Source: Planctomycetia bacterium (GTDB lineage Bacteria; Planctomycetota; UBA11346). Taken from it: a stretch of DNA of 10,244 bases. A program made the translations under genes and the position numbers. The notes under the pieces are model-generated. The model was not told the origin of the DNA. It ran no database searches and worked only from the letters and a program-made list of their open reading frames with translations. Shown here in pieces: positions 1 to 7,018 of this stretch (its first letter is position 1; every line of letters starts with the position of its first letter). The stretch spans positions 1 through 10,244 of the forward strand of contig SYDV01000099.1 in assembly GCA_005801395.1 (NCBI GenBank), in the 5' to 3' direction.

Positions 1-60
1 AGAGGTCACCGAGCACACATATAAATTACCTTTCCTTTCTCTGGGTGCTCGGTGACCTCT
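1..60. repeat. Large perfect inverted repeat (copy 1 of a family), likely terminator
   Basis: The 16-nt arms at 1-16 (AGAGGTCACCGAGCAC) and 45-60 are exact reverse complements around a 28-nt pyrimidine-rich loop. The repeat may continue left of the window, since the right arm runs on into CTGTGGTTAAT. It lies about 95 nt past the rhaQ stop, where the rhaI-rhaT-rhaP-rhaQ transcript should end, so a role as terminator or 3' stabiliser is reasonable. The segment 39-51 matches 12 of 13 bases at 7522-7534 in the second large inverted repeat, so the two are related. No transposase or clear target duplication is seen. Confidence 0.75.
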
Positions 61-99
61 GTGGTTAATACGGTCTGAGAGAAGACTTAGCGTTGATTT

Positions 100-119
100 T
101 GTCCGCCCGAACGCGGACA
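100..119 (-). terminator. GC-rich hairpin downstream of rhaQ
   Basis: TGTCCGC (100-106) and GCGGACA (113-119) form a perfect 7-bp stem with a 6-nt loop, 36 nt beyond the rhaQ stop codon. No U-tract follows it on the minus strand, so it is not a classical intrinsic terminator. It could protect the 3' end or act together with the larger inverted repeat at 1-60. Confidence 0.4.
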
Positions 120-155
120 TATTCACACCACTGCCATAAGCGCCGAGAAGAAAAA

Positions 156-1127
156 TCATTTGGTTTTTTTCTCAAACACTCGATTGAGTAAAACCGCAGC
201 AATCAATAACACCCCGACTACAATAAAATTCAATTCTTCGCGATCCCAATACCAACCAACAAATTTACGTGTTTGATGGATAGCGAGAACACCTAACAGA
301 GTGCCAAGGATGCGACCAGAACCACCAAAAATACTGGTACCACCTAATACGACGGCGGTAATCACGTCGAGTTCCAATCCTGTACCGATATCGGCTTTGG
401 CCGTATTTCGGCGGGCAACATAAATGGCGGCAGCTAATCCGGCAACGGCACCAGCTAAGGCGTAAACCGCCACGGTTATTCGTGCGACTGGCAAACCAGA
501 ATATCGCGACGCTAACGGATTATGACCAATGGCATAAATAGACAGACCAAAAGGCGTCCGCGCTAACGCAATGGCAAACAATAAGGCCAAGACGGCAAAA
601 ATAAGACCGGGAATAGGTACACCACCAAAAGTCCCGGTGCCAAATTCGGTAAACGATGCGGGAAAACCGGAAATTGGTCGGCCAAGACTAATGCCTTCTG
701 CAATTCCGCGAAATGCTGCCAATGTTGCCAATGTCACAATCAACGGATGCACTTTTAATTTGGCGACGGTCAAACCATTAAACACGCCACATGCCGTACC
801 GGCCATAATACCGCACATTGCAGCAACCCACGGATTTGCCCCAGCTTCAAACGTCATACCCAATACCACGGCAGATAACGCCATGATTGAACCAATCGAT
901 AAATCAATTCCGGCAGTAATAATAATCAACGTCATTGGCAATGCGAGCAATGCCAATTCCCACATATCAGATGATAACCCGACTTGCGTCTTCACGGTAG
1001 TAAACGATGGAGACAATACGGACGCTGAGAGTAACAGGGCGATTATCAACATCGCCAACACGGTTTCATGCCAATAATTATATTGACGCCACCACGATCC
1101 GTGGGTGTTAGGGGTACTCGATTTCAT
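156..1127 (-). CDS. rhaQ: L-rhamnose ABC transporter permease, RhaQ-like
   Basis: This is an inner-membrane permease of the ribose/rhamnose (RbsC-type) sugar ABC family, 323 residues, a usual length. After a short polar N-terminus come about eight or nine hydrophobic segments, starting near residues 22-40 and 56-72 and ending near 298-315. Family motifs are GIDLSIGS (73-80), YAIGHNPLASRYSGLPV (198-214) and the GGTSIFGGSGRILG stretch (262-275), the region expected to contact the ATPase. It should pair with the neighbouring permease as a heterodimer. Its ATG overlaps the stop of the preceding permease (ATGA), with GGAGGT five bases upstream, so translation is probably coupled. The name follows the rhaT-rhaP-rhaQ gene order known in Rhizobium. 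The family is certain. Rhamnose specificity comes from context, and the P/Q assignment could be reversed. Confidence 0.85.
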   Translation of the reverse strand: MKSSTPNTHGSWWRQYNYWHETVLAMLIIALLLSASVLSPSFTTVKTQVGLSSDMWELALLALPMTLIIITAGIDLSIGSIMALSAVVLGMTFEAGANPWVAAMCGIMAGTACGVFNGLTVAKLKVHPLIVTLATLAAFRGIAEGISLGRPISGFPASFTEFGTGTFGGVPIPGLIFAVLALLFAIALARTPFGLSIYAIGHNPLASRYSGLPVARITVAVYALAGAVAGLAAAIYVARRNTAKADIGTGLELDVITAVVLGGTSIFGGSGRILGTLLGVLAIHQTRKFVGWYWDREELNFIVVGVLLIAAVLLNRVFEKKTK

Positions 1128-2086
1128 GAGTGACCTCCGCGTTTACGTCCCACATGGTCGGCCAATACGGCTGCAATAATAAATCCGCCTTGAATTGCGC
1201 GCTCCCAATACGTGGCGCTGACACCCAATTGTAAAAAGATCAACACCGTTCGCACCAGGGACAATAATATTACTCCTAAAGCCGAACCAATAATCGTGCC
1301 CATACCACCACTGATTGAGGTACCACCAACGACTACCGCCGTTACCACCAATAATTCAAACTGGCGACCAAAACCAGCTTCAATGACATCTAATTGCGGT
1401 GCGCTTATCAGTGTCGCCAACGCCGTGAGCGCACCGGTCAAAACAAAGGCGAACAATTTTAAACGTTGAACCGGCAATCCCGCCAAACGTGCCGCATGAG
1501 GATTACTACCCACCGCGTACATGCGCCGACCTAACGGAGTATAACGCGTCAGCACGATACAGGCTACGATACAAAGCGCTGCCACAAATACGGGCACCGG
1601 AATTGGGCCGACCTGACCAATAGCAAAACTACGTAGAGTATCGGGAAAATTACCAATCGTTGAACCCGCCATTACCAAATCACTAACTCCAATTAAGGCC
1701 GTCAACATACCTAACGTGGCAATAATGGAGGGAACTTTACCGACGGTTACTAACAATCCGTTAATTAAACCAATGCCCGCACCTAAAGCCAAAACCAAAA
1801 GACTCGCTGCCCATACCGGTAGCGCGGCGTGATCTGCGGAAACTAACTTACCTAATACAGCGGCACATAATCCCATGAGTGCGCCCATAGAAATATCAAT
1901 TTCCCCCATCACTATGATTAAGGTCAAACCACAGGCTACAATCATCCCTGGCGCCGCCGAAATTAAAATATCACGTGCATTTTGCCCACTAAAAAAATCG
2001 CCGTTTACGCAACTTACTATAATAATGGTTAATAAAATAAGTCCCGCCACGGCGACTTCGCGCGTACGTATAAAAGATAACATCAT
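1124..2086 (-). CDS. rhaP: L-rhamnose ABC transporter permease, RhaP-like
   Basis: This 320-residue RbsC-family permease is paralogous to the next gene downstream. It has a hydrophobic multi-pass profile, GEIDISMGAL (61-70, matching GIDLSIGS in the partner), YAVGSNPHAARLAGLPV (190-206) and VVGGTSISGGMGTIIGSALG (252-271). With the partner permease and the RhaT ATPase it should form the rhamnose import channel in the cytoplasmic membrane. The ATG at 2086 overlaps the rhaT stop as ATGA. A second ATG follows at once (2083-2081). The only Shine-Dalgarno-like sequence is GGTGGGGG, one base before the first ATG and four before the second, so the second Met may be the true start. No binding protein gene lies between rhaT and rhaP. 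The sugar assignment is inferred from rhaI, rhaB and rhaEW nearby. Confidence 0.85.
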   Translation of the reverse strand: MMLSFIRTREVAVAGLILLTIIIVSCVNGDFFSGQNARDILISAAPGMIVACGLTLIIVMGEIDISMGALMGLCAAVLGKLVSADHAALPVWAASLLVLALGAGIGLINGLLVTVGKVPSIIATLGMLTALIGVSDLVMAGSTIGNFPDTLRSFAIGQVGPIPVPVFVAALCIVACIVLTRYTPLGRRMYAVGSNPHAARLAGLPVQRLKLFAFVLTGALTALATLISAPQLDVIEAGFGRQFELLVVTAVVVGGTSISGGMGTIIGSALGVILLSLVRTVLIFLQLGVSATYWERAIQGGFIIAAVLADHVGRKRGGHS

Positions 2087-3594
2087 ACCCCCACCGCCTG
2101 GGGCTTTTCTTGCGGCATCGCGAGCGCGAGCACTTTTTCTGGCGTCGCTTCCGCGCGCGTCAGTTCACCACTGATACTACCTTGACGCATGACTAAAATG
2201 CGATCACTCAAACCCAATACTTCGGGAAGATCACTGCTAATAACCAACGTCGCCAAGCCTTCTGCCGCAAGACGACGAATTAGTCGATAAATCTCCGCCC
2301 GTGCTCCCACATCAATACCGCGTGTCGGTTCATCGAGGATTAATAATTTTGGTTTGGCCGCCAACCATTTACCGATAACCAATTTTTGTTGATTGCCACC
2401 TGACAACGTTTTTGCCACGACGGTTGGCGATGCGGCTTTCACCGCCATGGCTTTCATTTGTTCTGCCGCAACGGCGGCTTCCGCGCTTAATGACCGTAAT
2501 CCACCACGCGTTAAGGATGATAAAACCGTTAGCACTAAATTTTCGCCCACGGTCATTGGTAACACTAAACCAACATGCTGACGATCTTCCGGCACCAATG
2601 CTACCCCAGCAGCAATAGCTGCACGCACATCACCCGCACGTAACGGCACACCATCTAACAACACGCTACCTGCGTCCGGATAATCTGCACCAAATATGGC
2701 GGCGACGACTTCGCTGCGACCCGCTCCGACTAAACCCGCCATGCCAACAATTTCGCCAGCACGCACCTCAAATGAAACATTGCGGAAACGTGGTGCACGC
2801 GTCAGACCACGCACGGTTAAACGCACAGCACCAGGAGTCGTGACAACACCACGATCATGTTCTTCTACATCGCGACCGACCATGGCACGAATTAAATCTT
2901 CCTTTTGCAAACCCTTTGCATCACGCGTTTCCACATGCGTTCCGTCGCGAAATACCGACACGCGATCAGCAAGGGCAAGTATTTCTTCTAAACGATGACT
3001 GACATATAAAATTGCGACGCCAGCGGATTTTAAGCGTTGAATCGCAGCAAATAACGCCTGACATTCCCGCTGCGATAATGACGCCGTCGGCTCATCTAAA
3101 ATCAGCAATTTACAATCGACCGAAATGGCTCGCGCAATCGCAATCATTTGCCGTTGCGCGACCGACAACGCCGACAAGGCTAAACCTTCCTGTAAGGTTT
3201 CGCCCAAACTTTCTAATAATCGTTTTGCTTCAGCGCGCATGCGCGGTTTATCCAATAATAAACCTCCGAAACGGCGTGGTTCACGACCGACAAAAATATT
3301 ATCGAGCGCATCTAAATGTGCGAATGCGGTCGACTCTTGATGAATCACCGCAATGCCCGCCGCTTCACTCGCCGGTACGCTGCCTGTTTGTAATGGTTGA
3401 CCAGCGACGCTGATGGTCCCCGCGCTAGGTGCAACTACGCCAGATAACATATTGATAAGTGTCGATTTACCTGCGCCATTTTCTCCGATCAACGCGTGAA
3501 TTTCTCCCGCTTCAATCGACATGCTGACCCCACCTAAGGCACGCACGGTGCCATAGGCTTTGCCAAGTTCATGCGTTACAATCAGAGGCGGCAT
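2083..3594 (-). CDS. rhaT: L-rhamnose ABC transporter ATP-binding protein (two fused NBDs), RhaT-like
   Basis: This cytoplasmic ATPase energises sugar import. Its 503 residues are typical of the RbsA/AraG/RhaT class, with two tandem nucleotide-binding domains. NBD1 has Walker A GENGAGKST (37-45), Q86 in the Q-loop, a variant signature LSVAQRQ (143-149), Walker B LLILDEPTASL (163-173) and switch H200. NBD2 has a degenerate Walker A, GLVGAGRS (287-294, Arg for Lys), a canonical signature LSGGNQQK (397-404), Walker B LLILDEPTRGIDVG (417-430) and SSD (453-455) where the switch His would be. One canonical and one degenerate site is normal for this class and not damage. The gene starts 93 nt after rhaI, with AGGAT eight bases before the ATG, and overlaps the next permease by four bases. 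The symbol means the ABC-type RhaT of Rhizobium, not the unrelated E. coli RhaT symporter. Rhamnose specificity is contextual. Confidence 0.9.
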   Translation of the reverse strand: MPPLIVTHELGKAYGTVRALGGVSMSIEAGEIHALIGENGAGKSTLINMLSGVVAPSAGTISVAGQPLQTGSVPASEAAGIAVIHQESTAFAHLDALDNIFVGREPRRFGGLLLDKPRMRAEAKRLLESLGETLQEGLALSALSVAQRQMIAIARAISVDCKLLILDEPTASLSQRECQALFAAIQRLKSAGVAILYVSHRLEEILALADRVSVFRDGTHVETRDAKGLQKEDLIRAMVGRDVEEHDRGVVTTPGAVRLTVRGLTRAPRFRNVSFEVRAGEIVGMAGLVGAGRSEVVAAIFGADYPDAGSVLLDGVPLRAGDVRAAIAAGVALVPEDRQHVGLVLPMTVGENLVLTVLSSLTRGGLRSLSAEAAVAAEQMKAMAVKAASPTVVAKTLSGGNQQKLVIGKWLAAKPKLLILDEPTRGIDVGARAEIYRLIRRLAAEGLATLVISSDLPEVLGLSDRILVMRQGSISGELTRAEATPEKVLALAMPQEKPQAVGV

Positions 3595-3687
3595 GCAGAC
3601 GAGATCCTAGATGGCCGATAAGAATATCAAAAGCTTAGAGCGGGCCGATTTTGACCACGATGGCAATCATGGTTGGTTTTATTGATG

Positions 3688-4887
3688 TTAGCCAAACGCA
3701 CCCGTTGTGATAACGCCAGACGATTTACGTTTAGCGACACGTTCTGGCGTTACTTTTTTCGTGTAACCGCTGGCACGGAAGGCTTTCAATGGGTTTGGAT
3801 CTAAACCTTTGCTCCGACGCCATTCGGCTAATTGTGGGCGCACGTCGGTGTTATAGGCATCTTTGAGTATTTCTTCACACAAGACTACGTCGTGATTATC
3901 ACGCGCTTGTTTCAATGCTGCCCGATCAACCAAAACCGCTTTGGCATAATGTTCCTGCACGCAAACCGCAGACTGAATGATGGATTCAATCGTTGGTTTG
4001 TGATTAGGACATTGATCAAACATATACGAACAATTCAACGCTGTGTCGCGCACGACTTTATTTTGATCTTCTTCACCCGCGACTAACTCGCAAAAAATGA
4101 GAAATAATTCGTATGGATTAATCGCTCCGACGGTCAAGTCGTCGTCGGCATATTTACGATTATTAAAATGAAATCCACCCAAACGACCTTCATCAAGCAA
4201 TATGGCGACAATATGTTCAATATTCGTGCCCTGGGCATGATGGCCAGTATCAACCAACACTTGTGCCTGCGGCCCCAGTTTATTGCACAATAACAACGAC
4301 GAACCCCAGTCTTGCAGATCGGTGTGATAAAAGGCGGGCTCAAAGAACTTATATTCGATCAGTAAACGCATGTTTTTCGGCAACGATTTATACACCTGCG
4401 CCAAGGAATCCTGCATGCGATGCTTGCGTTCACGGAAACTTGCCTGTCCCGGATAATTACTACCATCAGCATACCATAAACTAATTGCGTCTGATCCGGT
4501 TGCTTTCGCAATATCAATACACTCTAAATGATGTGCGATTGCTTTTTGACGTACCCTTTCATCCGTGTGACAAATAGAGCCAAATTGATAATCCGAATCT
4601 TGAAAGACATTCGGATTAATGGCACCAACGCTCACACCATTGGCTTTAGCCATGGCACTAATCACCGACCAATCGGCTGCGGTGTCCCAAGGAATATGCA
4701 AAGCTACGCGCGGACAAATACCGGTATATTTTTGTACCTGTCCGGCATCAGCAAATTTTTCATCAATCAATTTCGCCGCCCACGGCTGACGAAAAGTACC
4801 AAAGCGAGTGCCACTATCCGCTAAACCCCATGATGGGGTTTCGACGATAAAGTGATCCAAACGTTTGAAGAGCGCAGAATTATCCAT
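3688..4887 (-). CDS. rhaI: L-rhamnose isomerase (RhaI, TIM-barrel type)
   Basis: It interconverts L-rhamnose and L-rhamnulose, the first intracellular step, using two divalent metals in a TIM barrel related to xylose isomerase. Active-site motifs known from the Pseudomonas stutzeri enzyme are present: LIEYKFFEP with E178, VDTGHHAQG with D213 and H216, GFHFNNRKYADDD with H240, D248 and D250, and FDQCPN with D291. The first six correspond to E219, D254, H257, H281, D289 and D291 of that enzyme at a constant offset of 41, so the N-terminus is shorter (399 residues against about 430). The start is well fixed: an in-frame TAG lies four codons upstream, and AGGA sits seven bases before the ATG. It follows a 341-nt non-coding region, so it is probably the first gene of the rhaI-rhaT-rhaP-rhaQ transcript. 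It is not the E. coli RhaA type by motif. Confidence 0.93.
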   Translation of the reverse strand: MDNSALFKRLDHFIVETPSWGLADSGTRFGTFRQPWAAKLIDEKFADAGQVQKYTGICPRVALHIPWDTAADWSVISAMAKANGVSVGAINPNVFQDSDYQFGSICHTDERVRQKAIAHHLECIDIAKATGSDAISLWYADGSNYPGQASFRERKHRMQDSLAQVYKSLPKNMRLLIEYKFFEPAFYHTDLQDWGSSLLLCNKLGPQAQVLVDTGHHAQGTNIEHIVAILLDEGRLGGFHFNNRKYADDDLTVGAINPYELFLIFCELVAGEEDQNKVVRDTALNCSYMFDQCPNHKPTIESIIQSAVCVQEHYAKAVLVDRAALKQARDNHDVVLCEEILKDAYNTDVRPQLAEWRRSKGLDPNPLKAFRASGYTKKVTPERVAKRKSSGVITTGAFG

Positions 4888-5228
4888 GAGTGAGTCCTAT
4901 GTTGACCAATCATGCGTGCCTGTCGCTGATTTATAGTTCGCGCTTGAGGCGAAAGAGTAGCACTTTGATGACTTTTGTATCTTGCCAGGAGAATTGTTTT
5001 TGTAGAGGGTTTTGGTAATGTGACCCGTCTAAAATTAACACATAAAATGTTATAAATGAACGAGTTACAACTTAAACGACAGCTCCGCTTTTGGAGATTT
5101 TATCTACTAGCATATTTGATCTTCATCCACAGACCATAAACCACCAATTTGGTACCAAAGCGCGGGACTAATGGTTGAGATGATTTATTGCCGTAATTCT
5201 TCGCGCGCTAACTTTTTACGCCTTTAAT
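4888..5228 (-). promoter_or_regulatory. Non-coding region upstream of rhaI with palindromes, probable promoter and operator region
   Basis: This 341-nt AT-rich stretch has no credible gene on either strand and separates the small gene ending at 5229 from rhaI. It contains a perfect 12-bp palindrome TTTGGTACCAAA (5148-5159) that overlaps ACCAATTTGGT (5143-5153), itself perfect around a central base. It also has TTCGC/GCGAA (4937-4941 and 4949-4953, 7-nt spacer) and AACA/TGTT (5037-5040 and 5048-5051). A -10-like TATAAA lies on the minus strand at 4935-4930, just downstream of the TTCGC/GCGAA repeat, with no good -35, as is common at activator-dependent promoters. A weak CTCC/GGAG hairpin sits near 5082-5095. 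Control of rhaI and the transporter genes is likely to lie here. Which site is used, and by what regulator, cannot be seen. Confidence 0.5.
5143..5159. promoter_or_regulatory. Overlapping palindromes, candidate operator
   Basis: ACCAATTTGGT (5143-5153) and TTTGGTACCAAA (5148-5159) are two perfect palindromes sharing TTTGGT, so three copies of the half-site TTGGT/ACCAA alternate in orientation within 17 bp. This suits binding by a dimeric regulator such as a LacI- or DeoR-family protein, although no regulator gene is in the window. It lies about 260 nt upstream of rhaI and 70 nt beyond the stop of the preceding small gene. The function is inferred from symmetry and position only. Confidence 0.35.
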
Positions 5229-5489
5229 TCACTCCTTTCGCCAACCACTTTTTTCAAAGATGCCCCAGGAATGCGTCTCTGCTTTACCGCTAACCCGCAA
5301 CGTAATTTCACACCACGGTACACCAAATTCATCGATATTATTAATCGTGCATCGTCGTTTTCGTTTGATCAGCAACTGCATGAATAGTCGTGACTCTTCA
5401 TGTAACGTATACCCAGGTATGGCCCATTCCTTTGGCTGCTGGTAAAAGACTACACGCTGTCCGATTTTTAGTAATTTCGGATTCGGCAT
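5229..5489 (-). CDS. Small conserved-looking protein of unknown function (86 aa)
   Basis: I do not recognise a named family. The 86-residue protein is soluble, with no signal peptide or membrane segment. It opens with LLKIGQRVVFY (6-16), like the first strand of a small SH3-like beta barrel, has a basic stretch IKRKRR (41-46), and then INNIDEFGVPWCEITLRV (49-66) and SWGIFEKSGW (74-83). The 'DEFGxPW ... W' pattern recalls small hypothetical proteins of PVC bacteria, a recollection that is not verified. It starts 19 nt after the larA stop, close enough for co-transcription. Its Shine-Dalgarno is poor: the only AAGG is about 17 bases upstream and overlaps the larA stop, so translation may depend on coupling. 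It is followed by a long gap, not directly by rhaI. A real gene is likely, given its protein-like composition and its tight packing behind larA. Confidence 0.65.
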   Translation of the reverse strand: MPNPKLLKIGQRVVFYQQPKEWAIPGYTLHEESRLFMQLLIKRKRRCTINNIDEFGVPWCEITLRVSGKAETHSWGIFEKSGWRKE

Positions 5490-5508
5490 AATGAATTACA
5501 CACTTGCC

Positions 5509-6804
5509 TTACGAATGAGCCAACACCGGAATCGTTAATGGCCCCAAAGGCATCACCGCCATGGGTAACCGTTTAGAGTAATTACGGGCTAACTGATGAA
5601 TAAATCCGACAGGATCATCGGTATGGTCAGTGCGCGTTAAGGCGCGCTGCGCTGTAGTTAAATCACTATACAAGACCACCCGTGCTTGTTCTAAACATTG
5701 TAATAAGGTCTGCACCTGCCATTGATCATGGCGCGTCACTTCGGTTGCCTGAATCGCACGATGTAATTCGGCGCTGGATCGCGGATCACTTAAAATAGTG
5801 CGGAAATCGCCTTCGTCAGGCAAGCCGACATTACAACGACTGAGCGATAAAATCGTGCCGCCAGGCTCGACAATGCGCGCGGCAGCAGAAATTCCTTTCA
5901 CCGTTTGATAAAAGTTTTGATCCAGTGGATAGCCACTGTTAGTCGTCACCACTAACGGATATCTCCGCTTTACTGGCACTAGCGCTTCATGTGTCGCTGC
6001 ATGACAACCGGCATCGTGCGCCGCCGTTACTGATCCGGCATAAACTCCAGTGATTTGCTTACTTCGATTGAGTGTCACATTAATTATCGCATGTGGCGGA
6101 CACAACGCGGTCATTTCACGCGTGAGACGTTGCAACGGATTTCGCGTCACATCACCCCAGGTAGTGCCTGGGTCGGCAATCAATGACGCACGATGAAAAT
6201 GCTGTACGGTTTTAAGTCCAGCCAGTCCAGGCACGATTGATTTTGAACCACCCGAAAATCCAGCGTAGAAATGCGGTTCAATAAATCCGGTCGCTAAGCG
6301 AATATCCGCTTCGACCCATTTCGGATTAAGCCAACATTGGCCACCGCATGATGAATTACCAACATGCACTAAATTGGGGTCATGACAGTCGTGATTAATC
6401 ACCGTAAATCGTGATGCCGCCGGACCTAATAAGCGTTTAATTTCTTCTGGCGTCGATCCACGATGGGTTCCTGTTCCAATTAAAATGGTTACCGCAGAAT
6501 CTGGCACACCCAATTCCGCAACCAACGCTGGCACTAAAATATAATCCGGAACCGAGCGCGTATGATCGGCAATGGCAATTAACACGCGCGGTTGGCGATC
6601 ATAACACCTTGCCAACAACGCTTCCGCCAACGTCCGAAGCGGAGGAATTCCCAACGGTTTACGCAAAGCAAATACGCAATTGGCCATAGGGTCGGCCAAG
6701 GCTGGCGGGTCGATGGGCAAGATGACTGACGGATCAACTAATGCTGAATCCAGGGTTAATTCAAAACCCCGCTCGCCATAGGCCAATGAAATACTCGTCG
6801 TCAT
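5509..6804 (-). CDS. larA: LarA-family nickel-dependent 2-hydroxyacid racemase (lactate racemase-like)
   Basis: LarA enzymes interconvert L- and D-lactate, or other 2-hydroxyacids, by hydride transfer to a covalently bound nickel-pincer nucleotide. At 431 residues it matches the family length (about 424 in Lactiplantibacillus plantarum). Key residues are present: DHTR (80-83), GTGTHRGST with H114 (catalytic H108), GFIEPHFYAGFSGGSKS with H178 and K188 (H174 and cofactor-tethering K184), H204 (H200), and YPLDQNFYQTVK with Q300 and K303 (Q295 and K298). An intact cofactor site is therefore expected. A good GGAG lies six bases before the ATG. Its place between rhaEW, whose product should be L-lactate, and rhaI suggests conversion of rhamnose-derived L-lactate to D-lactate. 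Family members also act on malate, phenyllactate and sugar acids, so the substrate is not settled. The cofactor enzymes LarB, LarC and LarE are not in the window. The family is firm, the substrate inferred. Confidence 0.88.
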   Translation of the reverse strand: MTTSISLAYGERGFELTLDSALVDPSVILPIDPPALADPMANCVFALRKPLGIPPLRTLAEALLARCYDRQPRVLIAIADHTRSVPDYILVPALVAELGVPDSAVTILIGTGTHRGSTPEEIKRLLGPAASRFTVINHDCHDPNLVHVGNSSCGGQCWLNPKWVEADIRLATGFIEPHFYAGFSGGSKSIVPGLAGLKTVQHFHRASLIADPGTTWGDVTRNPLQRLTREMTALCPPHAIINVTLNRSKQITGVYAGSVTAAHDAGCHAATHEALVPVKRRYPLVVTTNSGYPLDQNFYQTVKGISAAARIVEPGGTILSLSRCNVGLPDEGDFRTILSDPRSSAELHRAIQATEVTRHDQWQVQTLLQCLEQARVVLYSDLTTAQRALTRTDHTDDPVGFIHQLARNYSKRLPMAVMPLGPLTIPVLAHS

Positions 6805-7018
6805 GCCTTGCTCCGATGTTTAGCGATAACGTTTAATGCCCATTCAAACAATGGCGGAGTTAATTCCGACAACATGCACAAAATTATGCATAAGGTCATC
6901 TTCACACGAACAACCAATAACAAATCAGTGGTGCAGACGCCTGACACAGAGTCCACCGCTTGCCAATGGCGGTCTCTTTAACACACATTCACACTGAAAA
7001 AACTATCTGGAGCCCGCC
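6805..7018. promoter_or_regulatory. Divergent intergenic region between larA and the secreted-protein gene
   Basis: These 214 nt separate two divergent genes and should hold both promoters. Two imperfect palindromes stand out: CGGAGTTAATTCCG (6855-6868, 12 of 14 symmetric) and ATGCA/TGCAT arms at 6874-6878 and 6887-6891. They are centred about 58 and 78 nt upstream of the larA start, a plausible place for operators. No convincing -35/-10 pair was found on either strand. The plus-strand gene has GGAG at 7009-7012, six bases before its ATG. Confidence 0.4.

Noticed and set aside
1..60. Inverted repeat as one end of an insertion sequence
   Set aside because: No transposase, no target duplication, and both arms are adjacent; the related copy at 7473-7552 is likewise a self-contained palindrome.
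571..1077. 168-aa plus-strand open frame opposite rhaQ
   Set aside because: It lies wholly antisense to a clear permease, has no family features and a low-complexity composition rich in N, I, A and P, typical of the reverse of hydrophobic codons.
2716..2737. Degenerate second Walker A (GLVGAGRS) and missing switch His in RhaT as a sign of decay
   Set aside because: This asymmetry is normal in the RbsA/AraG-type fused ATPases, and the second signature and Walker B are intact.
2696..3413. Plus-strand open frames opposite rhaT (100 and 133 aa)
   Set aside because: They are antisense to a fully motif-supported ABC ATPase, with Arg/Ser/Thr-rich sequences and no recognisable domain.
3595..3687. 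Separate promoter or small gene between rhaI and rhaT
   Set aside because: This 93-nt gap shows only a GGCCGAT direct repeat and a weak imperfect stem, with no convincing promoter and no open frame with a ribosome binding site.
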